NCBI RefSeq assembly: GCF_037392515.1
Contig: NC_090291.1
Coordinates: 37,409,001-37,473,000 of the forward strand
Direction: 5' to 3'
DNA: 64,000 bases
From: Haliotis asinina
Lineage: Eukaryota > Mollusca > Gastropoda > Lepetellida > Haliotidae
Shown: in pieces, positions 11,269 to 24,102 of the stretch
How the letters are laid out: each line of letters begins with the position of its first letter
Numbering within the stretch: the stretch's first letter is position 1
Position numbers and translations under genes: made by a program
Notes under the pieces: model-generated
Database searches by the model: none
Seen by the model: the letters and a program-made list of their open reading frames with translations, nothing else
Told to the model about the DNA's origin: nothing

Positions 11269-13209
11269 CTCTATAGTCAAAATCTTACCGCTTAACTGTG
11301 TATGTCAAGAATGTTGCTGTGAGGTAGACACTGGCTTCCTGGTGTTAGTTTCTTTGTAACAGTCATACAAATTGTAGATATAAATTCTGAGAAGGATTTG
11401 ATGCGCTGATTCATCATCACAATTTCTAAAATCGAGGACACTAAAAAGGATATCGGTAGATGTGGAAAACTTCACACCGATCATGTTCCCATGCTCAAGA
11501 AGCTGCTGGAGCTTTTCTCACAAAGGGTCCTCCTTTTTCTTTGTTAAACCACTTCATGTCAAAGCCCTGTAGTGTATATTGCACATACATGTACTATTAA
11601 ACTTATTACACGGTGTAATGCCGCAGAAAACCTGCATATTTGACTTGCAAATTATCTCAAATACATGTACTCAGTGAATTTAAAAGCTTGTGTCATTGTT
11701 GACGCAATGCAACTGGGTTCAGATAATCTAAACTTGTCAGATAATCTAAACTTGTAATTAGCTGACATTTAAAACAATTGACTTTATTGTTTGTCACTAA
11801 ATTGCTTGGTGCTGATAAAATGCCTGATCTGATTTACCTTGTTTTTTATCATTATTAAACAATCACAGTTGACGTCTTGATGAAAGTTCCATACTGAAGT
11901 TGACTTCTTAAAACATGACCATGACTCCCTCTCATGACACCAGGGAGTCATGATGACTCCTAAATTGTCATGTCTTGGGCAAACACTGATTACAGTGTCT
12001 AATATCAAGATATCTTTGTAAGACATGTTGAAGAGGTGAAATATAGTGGTACGAAGACTAGATCAGGAAAATGCCTATCACAGCAATGATGCATATTAAC
12101 TGCTGGTCCAAATCAGTCATTTTTGTAACAAGAAAATCAAATCAAAGAAACTGATGCCATCCCCATAATGCCTTACAAAAAGGAAATGCACCACATGAAA
12201 TGCCTTAAACTCAAAAGCCCTTATTCCTATTGTCATGCCATCTAACAAGACATACTGGCCACTATATATCATAGCATCTACAACACTGTGATGGTTGTCT
12301 ATCATAACCAGAGGTACAAAAGCTCACCCTTATTCTGTGGTGTAAAACTTGTACAGTGGTGAGGTAAAAAAATCTGATGTTTTCAGATATTAATATTTTA
12401 TGGGGTCTTTTTATCTTTTGTGAATTTTCAAACTGAGTGTTTGACATACTTAACTGGAGACATGACTGATCAAACTGATGTTTTCATATGCAAAGAATAA
12501 AGTACCTTCCTTTCTTTTTATGTCTTTTCTAATCTTAAAATGTTTTCATATGAATCCACACATAACAGTTTGCTTTTCAAACTACCCTTACTACATAAGA
12601 CATTTTTTTTAAATTAAAAAACTGCCCGAAAATGTTGTGTATACACTTCATAAAAATACCCAGTCCAATTGAAGATCTGTATTAAAAGGTAATATACCTA
12701 TAACTTGGTTAAAAGTCATACTAAATTATTATTGAGGCCATAAGTTGTTGGCAGGAATATTGAATAAGCAGTGTGGCTGACCTTCAAATTCTGTCAAAAA
12801 TTTTACAATACAATACCATACCTCTGACAATAGAACAACTATTGAAGCTTGGATGAAAAATGTTGAAAGGTTCAGTTACAATGGAATTGTCGAAGTACAA
12901 AGACCTGTGATATACTTAACACAAAGAATGCTGAGATGAGCAAAAGGTATAAACAGTATTACTATACCCAGTAATATAAAAACGGCATAAATTCCTATTC
13001 CAACGTCTACAGTATAGCTTAGTGTTTTATCATGAAATGCTACTTTCCTCTCAACAATCAACAGTAGTTTTTATTCCGTAATGCCACTTTCCTATTACTG
13101 TTTCTCAGTGTTAACAATGATTATCATGATCATCATGTAGTCCTGTCTGCAGAATGATCAATAAATTGACCTGAGTGTGTTTTAAACAACCAATCAGAGA
13201 CCTCGTACC
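11269..13209. other. no gene seen
   Basis: AT-rich sequence; open frames are short, without motifs, and look like chance. Confidence 0.5.
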
Positions 13210-13370
13210 TCTGAACAATGGAGTGAGTGAGTATGGTTTTATGCCACTTTTACCAATGCTCCTGCAAGACACCATAAACATTGGCTTAAGACATTGTTCT
13301 CAAGTGAGGAATTGAACTCGTGTCTTCTGCGTGACAAGACTACGCTTTAACCACTTGGCTATCCCACCTT
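13210..13370 (-). repeat. SINE family B
   Basis: Minus-strand copy from GAGTGAGTGAGTATGGTTTT (tail) to CTTTAACCACTTGGCTATCC (A-box complement). Confidence 0.75.
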
Positions 13371-14092
13371 CCTTTGAATATTTTAACACAAGGTGAACTG
13401 AAAGAATGGCTCTCATTAGTCATCATACTCCTACTACAGTATTTAACTCTCACTAATAACGTATATAGACTCTGATCTCAGTGACACTGTATGTAAACAA
13501 GTTGTGCAAGAAATGACAAAAAACATAACTTCAAAACTCCCAAACCATAAGGGTTGGCATCCCTGCATACTGATCCACCAATCAATGCAGAGAGACACCT
13601 AAGAATGATGTGATTCATGCATATCTAGTGTTACTACCACCCACAGCTAATGCACGACATCCAAAACATTCTACAAAAGTCAATATCACACAACAACACC
13701 AACTTTAACATGATAACAAGATATACAAAATGTTTGGGACAGAATCTCAGTTCTCAAATATTCTCATCAAGTTCAATTGGCAGTGAAAATCCACATTGTT
13801 CGTATTTTGGGTATAACAACAAACAATATTACCAGTTTGAATTGATTGCTTTGGTATGCTATTTTTTAAGAAATAAAACATCAAAATGGAAACATTTGTG
13901 TCAAGTCAACAATACCTTTCACTCCTTTTGTCATTATGCCAATAAAGCCAAATTAAAAAAGATAAAACATCATTGTCTATTCACGTTTACAACTGATCAG
14001 AATGTTGGCAGTTAGCCAGATATCTTATTACAAATGTATAGACACCTTCAACCAAAATAAATTTAAAATGTATTCAAACATGTTATCTGGCT
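13371..14092. other. no gene seen
   Basis: AT-rich. A 121-codon plus-strand frame at 13650 has low-complexity composition (N, K, H, F) and no domain; I read it as chance. Confidence 0.45.
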
Positions 14093-14262
14093 GAAGTGAG
14101 TGAGCAACTATAGTTTTATGCTGATTTAACAATACTCCAGCAAATATCAAGGCAGGGGTACCAGAATGGACTTCACTCACACCCTACCCATGCCGGGAAT
14201 CAAACCCTGGTCTTCAGTGTGACGAGTGGACGATTTAACCATCAGGCTACCCCTACGGCCTT
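14093..14262 (-). repeat. SINE family B
   Basis: Minus-strand copy: GAAGTGAGTGAGCAACTATA tail, CCGGGAATCAAACCCTGG B-box complement, TTTAACCATCAGGCTACCCC head complement. Confidence 0.75.
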
Positions 14263-14597
14263 TGTCTGCCTGAAATTTGTCATGATAATATATTTTGTAA
14301 GTTGCAAATTTCATGTTTTAAAACATACAAGCCTGAACATTGATGTCTTTAACTGTTAGTCAACTAACATGGATTGCCTATTCTCATAACCACTCCTAAA
14401 AGACAAGTGCTCTATTCACAATTCCCTTTGTACTTTTCACATCACTCAGTTCACACAAATCATTTGTGTCTTAATTCAATTTAAAACCTAGGTAGACATT
14501 ACATGTAAAATCATGGGATGCCACGATACATGGATACATTGCTACCTTTTCGATTATCGATCAAAACTCTAATGATATTTAGTTCTGAAAGCATCAG

Positions 14598-16531
14598 TTA
14601 AAGGGGCACTGATGCGGAGCAATTTCCGTGGACTGGTGTAAACTTTTGTTATTGTTTTTCTCCCGTGAGTACCCGGATGATATCCCAGAATTCGTGACTG
14701 GTTCGTGACCTCTGCTGCGCAGTCCGTAAGCGCAATTGATAGTTTAATTATAGACAGATCAGCTTAGGTGAAGTCATTTTTACTTCATTACAAATGTATT
14801 ATGAAAACAAATGAAACACTTTGAAGGTTAATCATCTGTCAGTGGTAGAAATGGTAAAAAATTATTAGGACGGAAAAATAACGAAGCCAATGTACGTCTC
14901 TATATTTTGTCTCATAACCCTAATTAGTTTATTGTCATATTTGTATGATTCTGAAAATTAATAAAAGACACACGATCTGCTTATACTCATAGTAAATTTC
15001 TAACATAACAGCAACATTTATACATTGTATAGATTGCCAATGTCGATCCTATTTCACACACGTACGCGATCTAGTGTGTGTTTTCTGTCTGAATGCTACA
15101 ACAAATAAATTAAAACAAAATGCAAATAATGAATGTAAAACAGACTAATTTTATAGCAACAATGTCAGGCTACCACCTTGTTCAGGAATGTATCCATCAA
15201 TATCCACGTAAAAAATCGTATTCCATTCATCTGCAGCTGGTAAATAATCCTGCTCTGTGTCGCGTGTCTTACAACTGTCTCATTTGCGAAAAAGTAACAC
15301 ATCGTTTCACGTCTTTCACACTGGTGAAAACCAGATAAACCTCTCATTGGTCTCCCAAGGTAGCACACCTGGCAACTAATTGTATGATGTCCACTATTCT
15401 AAGTAATTTAGTTAACCAATAATGAGCAATCAATCAATCAACGCAAGGGTGGTTAATTCTTTGAAGGGAGGATGTTGTTTTTGCACTCACACTTTACGAC
15501 AGGGTGTAGTCATCTCCACACACTGCCTTTTGACAAATCCGCTAAAAGATAAAAGTAATTAATCGGTCAGTGTGTTATCGGTTAATCCTTTGATCGATGT
15601 TTGTTTTTGTAACTCAGCTGATAAACCCTCTTGCATCACTTACATGCACATATTACATAACATACAATACATTTGCCATCACAGACCTTAATTTATAATG
15701 TTGAGTATTTACTCCAGACAGGAGAAATGCCAAATGGGAACCTTTGTTGAGTAACCTGAGTGGTGTTACTACTAATTATAGTAGTTACAGCAAGGAAGAT
15801 GTAATCTCTGTGTCGCATGCAGCCTGAAAACACATATGGCCCGAATATGTTTTGAGGATACCAGCGGAATTTCGTTACATAAGGAATACACACAGGCATT
15901 TGCTGTGTACTTGGGTAAATAGGTGAAATAAGGGGTTTTTTACGCAAGAAAATTTTCAGATTTCTCTACCAAAGGCAGTCATCGTTTTTTGTTTACGAAT
16001 TCAAATAAATCAACTGTGTGTTTTTATTATCATAAATAATAAACCATTGTAGCTACCATAGCTACCAAAATTTACGTATGATATTTGCTATCACAGCTGA
16101 ACCAACACTCAAAACTACCTAAATATAAAGCTTTGCAATCTTCCGTACTGAAACAAATGGCTTATGGCTTGCTACGTGCCTGTAGACATCATATTTTCAT
16201 TGTAACATGATTAAATATCGAGGTTAAAAACACAGAAATAGGATCAAATTGGATCAGTAACTATACCATCCAAGCATCCGAAAAGAACTACACTGCTGGG
16301 ATATTTGGTTACGATCAGACAAGGAATACCATGGATATTTTTAAATAATGGCATATGATGGGCATCCGGCCTCCTGACTGTTTAGGTGAAGAAATTCTGC
16401 TAATATGGACAGGAGCCCAGTTCCTTTGTCCGTCACGGTCGAAGGAGCGGGCGCTGATCAATTTGCGGTTTGGTTTCGTAATTAGACTGTTGGCGAGAAA
16501 CATTATTCGCTCCGCATCAGTGCCCCTTTAA
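14598..16531. mobile_element. TTAA-flanked DNA transposon with 19-bp TIRs, non-autonomous
   Basis: A perfect 19-bp terminal inverted repeat, AGGGGCACTGATGCGGAGC, begins at 14602 and its complement ends at 16527. Both sides are flanked by TTAA (14598-14601, 16528-16531), the target duplication of piggyBac and Kolobok superfamilies. A TA duplication (Tc1/mariner) cannot be excluded, as TA lies inside TTAA. The 1.93-kb interior has only short open frames and no transposase I recognise, so it looks like an internally deleted or non-autonomous copy. Confidence 0.8.
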
Positions 16532-17165
16532 AATGTTTTTGTTTTGTTTACATTTTACAAATGAGTCATGGTTTTTTTATGTTATAAGAGTATTTTTCAT
16601 TCATAAAGATAGAAAATGTGAACTTTTTAATCTCTGACATTAATTTCTGATCTCTTGATCTTTTCATAATGTTCAACATGTAACTAAATTCACACAATGA
16701 TGCTGTGAAAATACGAAATGTGATACATATCGAATCGTGACATGGGTATCATGACACTATGGGTGGACTTATGTATTGTGACATCTCCAGTAAAATCACA
16801 GTGACACAAACTCTATCACAAGTTCAATCATTGGAGTTTCACTTTAAACTTTCCTAGCCTTCACTAAATACTACTCATTAACAAGTTCACCTCTGTGTTC
16901 AGTTAGAATCCCTGGTCTAATACATCCCTTTACAATATTTTACAGAAATATCCCTGATGGCGTATAGTTTAAAGGCATGAGAGTCAAAATGAAAACCCTG
17001 TGCAAAATGAAAAAGCCTTAAAGTTCAAAATTATTTTATGAAAAACTTTGCCACTGTGTGTTGTAATCAGTTAATCACACACACTCAACTGTTCCACCAG
17101 TGCACAGGGTCTTGTAATTCATAAAAACTAGTCTCAAGTTGTATATTGTCACTGCTGGGGTCTTA
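16532..17165. other. no gene seen
   Basis: AT-rich sequence downstream of gigaxonin; possibly 3' UTR, not shown. Confidence 0.4.
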
Positions 17166-17335
17166 GCGCTAAAGTGAACAAATAAGTATAGTTTTACGCT
17201 GCTTTTAGCAATATCTATCAATATCACCGCTGGGGACACCAGAAATGGGTTTCACACATTGTACATATTTGGGAAATAGAACCTGGGTCTCCTGCCTGAA
17301 AATCAAATGCATTAACCACTTGGCCAATCCACAAC
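17166..17335 (-). repeat. SINE family B
   Basis: Minus-strand copy: AGTATAGTTTTACGCTGCTT, GGGGACACCAGAAATGGG, then CATTAACCACTTGGCCAATCC. Confidence 0.75.
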
Positions 17336-17506
17336 CCCCGTACCACTATATAATATATTTAATATAATGATTATCTAGTGCTAAGACCATGGCAGTAACA
17401 ATTTCTAGCTTGATACTAGTATTTTGCATTACACTGTAGACTGGTCGTTACAGAGCAACTGAAACTCATCCTGGGAGAAGCCAGACAAAACACTCCTAAA
17501 GATCCA

Positions 17507-17615
17507 GGGCTGCATTCCACAAAGCGATTTTAGCTTGAAAGTGATCCTAACTCCAATACTATAATGATGGGTTATGATAAATCATGACGCAAAGATTGCT
17601 TTGTGGAACAGAACC
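17507..17615. mobile_element. hairpin MITE, GGG..TTCCACAAAGC family
   Basis: The outer arms GGGCTGCATTCCACAAAGCG and the complement of GCTTTGTGGAACAGAACCC form a fold-back of about 28 bp per side, with looser pairing inside. Arm layout and the CACAAAGC core resemble the better-kept hairpin at 53152. Confidence 0.55.
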
Positions 17616-17910
17616 CGGGTCCGTAATACTACACACGTAACAGTATTGACTTTGGTGAAAGCATAAAATCTTGGGTACAAGAATGTGACATGCTGTCATC
17701 ATCCAAGACTGGCTGAAACGAAATTCATTACAGAATTCCTTGTACATGGTCATGTCATACCTGTGCAACACACACTCACACACACAATGTCAAACACAGA
17801 CACTTCAGTTGGGATTGTGGAAATATTGAAATATACATTCGATTTTGTTATGAATTTCTCTTCAGCTTTCCTTTGGTCAGGAAACTTTGTACAACTATCC
17901 CAAATCTTTA

Positions 17911-20900
17911 TCATTTCAGGTCAGAATAGACCATCTTTTCTTGGTCCCACAGGAGTTTCCGGAGAACAGCATTTGGCATATGGAGAAGACAAACCTGGTA
18001 GAACCTTTGGTTCTTGGGTTTATTCTGGACAACACAGCGCCATGAGTTTGTAATCTTGTTGTAAGCTCGTACACAGTGAAATGCATTGCCAATGTCAAGG
18101 TCACCAACCACCAGCACATCTTCCCCATTGTAGACAGCCCCCTCTATATGTGACACATCTGTCATTGTACACATCCCTGGTACTCCGCCTTTATTACACA
18201 TTGGGAGCCAGTGATCGTTACATGTAGAGTAGATTTCCGTGCCACAGAATTTCAAGCTGTGACCAGAATGCATTGCGCTTGGACATTCAAATCGACGAAA
18301 CCCACCAAAAACATAAATGTCCTCATCAACTGTTACGGCTCTTGCATCACATCGTCTTTCCCTCATGGGACAGACAGACACCCATGTCTCAGTTCGAGTG
18401 TCGAAACATTCCACTGCTTCATAAAACTTGCCGACTGTGCCACCAGCAATCACATAGATCTTCTTCCCTACGGCAGCATAAGCTGACCATACTCTTTTCA
18501 TTGTCATATCAGGAAGGGACTGCCACTTGTTGGAGAATACGTTGTAGGTTTCCATGAAGGTCAAGGGATCTGTCATGTCATTGCTGCCACCAATAGCGTA
18601 AATGTTATCGTCGACTGCTACAAGCCCAAAGCCGACACGAGCATGTGCCATGGGTGCACAGATAGTCCATGTGTTAGTATTGGGGTTGTATTTCTCGCCT
18701 GTGTTCAAGATTTGACAGTGATGGTCTCGTCCTCCAAACACATATATGCATCCACCTGTTAGACAGAAAGGAAGTCTGTTAGAATGTTACTTGTACAGAT
18801 TTTGTCAAAAACAAAAACTGAAACATTTTTAAGCTACAACCCTACAACCAGTGGTTTTCAAACTGCATTGAAAGAAAGAAAGTACATGCCCATGGGTGCC
18901 CAGGTGTGCCTTCAAAATCCAACTGTTGCACCCAAATCCTCTGGTCAGATCAGAAACATGGTAAAGGGGAATAACTTTCTCCAAGCAAAGATTTCTGCAG
19001 ACATCTCAAACGTGTGTATGAATACTGTATTCTGCTGTATGAAGTGCTAACATCCAGAAACCCTCATCCTATATTCACTCTCTTCCTTAGTAAATACTTA
19101 TCTCTACATCATTGAACATGGGAGAGAGGGTAAATGGCATGTGTTTGTTCTTTTGTATTACCTTAACTCTGAAAATAAAGTTAGTTATTTGTCAAATGCA
19201 GAAATCCCCAAGGATCCTGTCTCTATAGCCTTAACTTCAAACACTGATTCAGTATGTGCAAAAAACATTTGCTTGCCTAAAATTGTGTATTGGCAAATGC
19301 AATCATGGACAAAATTATGACAGAGAGAACCATAGGTTTAGTTCCAGGGACTAACATAGGCTTTATCAAAACTCTAGACCTGGGAAGATGGAGGATAGTG
19401 GCATGACTCAACCCAGAAACTCAAGTGTCAAGCTGCCAAACACCCATCTACGGTCTGTGACATAGATCACTTAATGTGACGCTCTACTCAGACAAATAGC
19501 CACTGTTTTGGTGCCTTAGACCAAAGTGTCATCTGTGCAATGAAAAATGACTAAATTTATGCTGTTGTCAGCAATATTCCAGGAATGGGATTCACACATC
19601 CTACAGAACCAAACCCATGTCATAGGTACGATGAGCAAACGTTTTAACCAGTCGGATACCGAAATGCCCTGGAAAATGACTACAACCAAAAATCATATAT
19701 AACGTATGGCAATACTAACCAACTTCAACCATTCCATGTCCGGTCCGAGGGCTGTTCATGTTGGGCAATGAAATCCACTGACCAATGGTAGAAGTGCCTT
19801 GATTGTAGATCTTCACACAGTTGACAGTTGCCTTGACTTCAGAGTCATCACTATGGCTGTAAGACATGTCATCGAGACATTTATGTTACACTATAGACGT
19901 GACTATAGAGGGGGAAAACAACTACTGCAATAGTAATAGTCAATTGCAACATGCTATTGTAATATTGATAGTCATTGCAACCAAATACAATGTATTACAA
20001 TTAGGTTTTCTTCTTGAATTGTCTCATTTGAAGTCATTTCACAAATGAATGTATAGTTTATATGAAGTAAAATACAGTTGAAGTAGTTTTAGTCTCTTCT
20101 GACTGATAAGAAGCTTGAAACCCAGATAACGTTTGTTAAGAGGTAACCAGGGGTGGATAACCGTTTATCAAAGTGAACAAATCTGGCACTTCTGCATAAG
20201 GCTTACCACACAGCATATTCAAAGCTCTTCATAGACATATATTACAACATGCATCAGTTCCTGCAGATCAGCTATAACTCCTGTGGAGATCATGATTAGA
20301 ATTGGTCTTCAGCAACCAATGCTTGTTGTACGAGGCAACCAACGGGGTCCGGTGGTCAGGCTTATTGACTAAGCTGGCACATGTCATTATATTCCAGTTG
20401 TGTAGTTCGATACTTATGATGTTGATAACTGGATTGTTTGATCAAGAATTGATTATTTACGACATTGATGGGTTATTGCTGTGTGCAGCATTAAACAAAC
20501 AAACCGACATGCAAAACCTACTCCAACCTTGATTGCACCAAAGAATGTATTACACTAGCATTTGGTATATACTGATAAAGAGATACATCTTTACTAGCTA
20601 GTAATTACAGAAGACTTCAGCAGAGAATGCACAACAACAAATTAAATGTGTTCTACTTTCAAAATCAACATGGCTTACTCTGACACATTTCCTTCTCCCC
20701 CACACGCAAGGAGAACACAGCTGAATCCCCTTGGACGTAGCTCTGTTGCTGTCTGTCGAAGATCTCTGATCAGTTTTGGCAAGTTTAAGTGATGAAGATC
20801 AGGACTTTGATCTTCAAATGCCTCTAGGAAACTCTCAGAAATCTGGGCGGCACGTACACATCTTGTCACTGCATTAATCATCTCTGCCTGATGACCTTGG

Positions 20901-23900
20901 ACATCAAAGCGAAACCACCGGATAATAGCATCAAGGATGTCATCCTCAGAGTTGATCACAAGGGTGTCCCGATTGAGCAGTTCTGTGACAGCATCGGCTG
21001 AGAGGCTAAGGAACTCATCGCAGAAACTCACCTCCCTGTGGAATCATCAAATCACAGATATGCATCATGATATTATTATACTTACGATGTGATACTTTGA
21101 GCATCAAGAATGAATCTGAAATTATTATTCTTACTATGCTAATATTTTATAGCACCGATATCAAACACAGCTGCTCAGAGGTACATTGTTTTTCCCTTGA
21201 TAACTAAATGTCAATCTCAAACAAGTTTTCCCTTATTTGTTCCAGGTTTCTTCACAAGGTGTAAATTACATTGTTGGTGAAATCCTTGAAATAAATAAAG
21301 GAACAATTGTACTTTCATGTATTCCCTTATTTGTTTCTATGAGCATATTTAATGCAGAGGGCTATTTATTAGCTTAGTACAGCAGGCCAAACTGGGCTTA
21401 ACTAAAGTCAGGCCTTGAGTAAGTGGATAAACATTCAATTCAAGCTACATTACACACGGTAGTTGTAAGACAAATTTTATGTCAGCTACATGTCTAGAGT
21501 GTTACATCTTATCAATTTCATTTTAAATAATGTACATAAATACAAAGCTATCAAGCATAGTACATCAATTAGAAGTTAAGAAAATCTGTAAACTTTAATC
21601 TACCTTCATAATGTTTTGTGTAATGATTCAGGAAAACTAATCCAAATGTACATTGTCAGAGAGCATAGCTGACCTGAAGTGCTCATCCAAATAGCGTGTA
21701 ACCTTGTGCAGGAGCCAACTACAGGTATACTGGGCAGAGAACTCCCTAATTCCAATACAGTTGGTAGGTGTGATGCATGTGTCAAGATAGTCACAGCACA
21801 GGACCTTCAGGTCATTCAGAAGAAACAGGTCTGCTGCTTGTAGGACATCTTGGATCGTGTCAGGGCATAGGTTGATCTCAGCAGTGTACAGGAAGTCCAG
21901 TATCAAGGTGAAGGTTGCCATCGTTACACTGACAGATCCCAGGTTGATCACAGTTTTGCCATTTTCTGTTTCTGTTGCCTCACCGTAGTTGAACAGTGCT
22001 CTGAAAGTGGAAATTATCAACTTGTGTTTCTTTTAATTCAAGTCTATTTTAGTATTTATTACTGATGCTGTGCAGAAAGAGAATTTAAAAATCAATAAAA
22101 TTCATCAGGACCATTAACTGACACGTTCTCAGTGGTCCTGTTGGCCAGTGAATTTTTTTATTGATTGATAAGCAAGTCTATTAATGTTACTTTGGACCAG
22201 TAAAGTACAGGCAAAACCACTAATTATTGTCTACTCAATGGTCCTGTGGTCTAGTGGGAAAGTTTGAAAGGTCTCTCACCCTGCTGAGCAATAAATTTAT
22301 ACTAAATGTTTACACCTGACAGCATATGGGGTATTTCACTTAAGTTGAATAGCATTGTTACTAAACAAAAAGTTATAATCTGACAACTGAACAAGTACAT
22401 CACCATAATTTGTCAAGCTTGTAACAACAGCAAGGGTGTGTACATGCTTTCAGTTAATATCTGTGCAATGGAAACAAGCAAATCAGTTCTGAAAACGCAT
22501 GATGTGTATGGTCTACTTCACACATTGTACCCATGTGGGGAATCAAACCTGGGCCTTTGGTGCGCCAAGTAAAAATGCAGTGTTCATGACAACTTTTCAT
22601 ATGTATGTTTAACACTACTGATGGAGAGTACATAAATGAGTGCTTATTTGCAAAAAGGACAAAGAACCTGCATTTAGTAATGAACGGGTAAAAGTGTGTT
22701 CACTAATGTTTATGTCATTTATATATCTCAACACGCTGACTTGTGTTCTGAGTGCCTTATCACTAGGTGCCTGACTCTGAGGGTGTGGGTTCAAATCCCG
22801 GATGGGACACAACCAAAAAAGTACTGTAATTTGTACTATACTAAGAAAGTGTAATCCCAAATATGACATATGTTACATCTGACCACTTTCTAAATGGCAT
22901 TGTGTAATAATAGCTTTCGGCCAATTGAGCCATGTCAATGTACACTTATCAGAGGGGTAAACAAAGTACGCAGTCTAGACTACCAGTTGTCCAACCTCCA
23001 TTTTAGTGGAAGTCACAGTGGCTGAGTGAGCTAGGTGGCTGACCTTGTGTGCTGGCAATTAGGTGCCAGACTCTGAGGGTACAGGTTCGAATCCTAGATG
23101 GGACTGAACCAAAAAAGTGTTAGAAAATAGTACTTTACTAAGAAAGTGTTATCCCAAATATGACATATATTACTAGGTGCTACTCTTCTTAATCTCAAGT
23201 CAATGGTAGCTGTTCTTCTCCTATGGCCAGTGGAATTTGAATGGTATGAAAACTTCCTGATACAATGGTGGAGTTGAAGTAAGCTAACAAGACTGCAAAA
23301 TACTCATCACATCTTCACAAGGCAGAAATGCTAGAGCATCTATCATCCCACAATAAAGCTTGATGTCTTTGGCAGTTGAAATGCAATTGATGTTTGATCT
23401 CTTTCAAAACAACGTATTGATGAGCAGGGCATTAAGGTGGGTGAGTAGCAATGTAAGTGTTTACTGTAATTAGTAAAAAGAAATACAAACAAGCAGAGAA
23501 GCCTTGGTGAACTGCAATAAATGTTTGATTTCTTTTATTAACAACATGTTTCATTAACATCCGGAGCAGGGTATTAAAGTAGATGAATATTAAAATTTAT
23601 ATTGTGGGCAAAGTTCTTCCCCTGTGAAAGATGTTGTGAGTAAAGTTCCCGTGGGTACATGGGTTCGTTTTCGATGGGGTCACTTTCTGCACGACCTCAT
23701 TAGTTAGGGTCATTAACCCGGAATAGGAAGTTGCAAGAGAGATCAATAAGGCGAGAGCATTTGTCTGCAAAACAGAATCATAATGATCTATTACATCTTT
23801 TAACATGCGGCGTGTTGAGTGCAGTTTATCAAATAGCTAATCAGAGAGATAAGCAAGGAGACAGAAAATGACACAATGATTCAACTTGGGTAAAAAATAC

Positions 23901-24097
23901 CTGAAGTAATGACTGGCAGCCGACAATACATTCTTTTGCACGTATTTTTTCTCTTCACCGATAACAACAATTGCATCACATAGATGTGCATTGTGCCTGT
24001 TCTCATTTAGAGCCAGCAAAAGCTTCTGTGCATGTAAATGACATGAAAATTTTCTTGCATTTTGTTTACATTCGCCAGGAGGCCACGGCGACGCCAT
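17911..24097 (-). CDS. GAN: gigaxonin (Kelch-like protein 16), BTB-BACK-Kelch
   Basis: Five coding exons on the minus strand: 24097-23901, 22000-21674, 21035-20679, 19856-19720 and 18755-17911 (stop). Phases are 2, 2, 2, 1; total 1863 nt, 620 aa, close to family size. In vertebrates gigaxonin is the substrate adaptor of a CUL3 ubiquitin ligase controlling intermediate filaments, and its loss causes giant axonal neuropathy. BTB lies at about residues 20-130 (HLCDAIVVIGEEKKYVQKN, SHYFRALF), BACK at about 135-260, Kelch blades at about 285-600 (GCIYVFGGRDHH, IYVIAGGTVGKFYEAVECF). Blocks I remember from human gigaxonin recur: DTIQDVLQAADLFLLNDL, NCIGIREF, LRPRGFS, CPMRERR, VVGDLDIGN. The start is supported by an in-frame TAA upstream. 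All exons are open; no odd changes seen. Confidence 0.93.
19548..19665 (-). repeat. SINE family B fragment in GAN intron 4
   Basis: Minus-strand copy with GTCAGCAATATTCCAGGAAT and CGTTTTAACCAGTCGGATACC; the tail and the centre are worn. Confidence 0.6.
20290..20508 (+). repeat. SINE family A in GAN intron 3
   Basis: ATTGGTCTTCAGCAACCAAT, GGTGGTCAGGCTTATTGACT, GTTGATAACTGGATTG, then a degraded tail ending GCAGCATTAAAC. Confidence 0.7.
22130..22180 (-). repeat. possible third fragment of the PQNNSLARNL-type relic
   Basis: On the minus strand this encodes KKIHWPTGPL, resembling KIYWSDF..ATGPV of the 50.2-kb copy and KIH..VGPV of the 6.6-kb copy. It is short and could be chance. Confidence 0.25.
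22508..22570 (-). repeat. SINE family B fragment
   Basis: Only the CTTCACACATTGTACCCATG block and the B-box complement GGGGAATCAAACCTGGGCC remain. Confidence 0.55.
22720..22910 (+). repeat. SINE family C (tRNA-headed)
   Basis: Head with B box GGTTCAAATCCCGGATGGGA, then AAGAAAGTGTAATCCCAAAT and ATGACAT, with a 3' part CTGACCACTTTCTAAATGGC. It lies in GAN intron 1 and is related to 23000 and 38072. Confidence 0.65.
23000..23175 (+). repeat. SINE family C (tRNA-headed)
   Basis: The best head of this family: A box GTGGCTGAGTGAGC, B box GGTTCGAATCCTAGATGGGA, then GTGTTATCCCAAATATGACA. In GAN intron 1. Confidence 0.7.
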
Positions 24098-24102
24098 TTT
24101 GA
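24090..24102 (-). promoter_or_regulatory. YY1-like site over the GAN start codon
   Basis: On the minus strand CAAAATGGCGTC covers the ATG and matches the ATGGC-core YY1 motif often found at the starts of housekeeping genes. Identified by eye; binding is inference. Confidence 0.45.

Noticed and set aside
13650-14015. 121-codon plus-strand open frame
   Set aside because: AT-rich composition, no domain, no splice partners; expected by chance in this stretch.
22615-22869. 84-codon minus-strand frame (MSYLGLHFLS) and its 38-kb look-alike
   Set aside because: Both are antisense translations of family C SINE copies.
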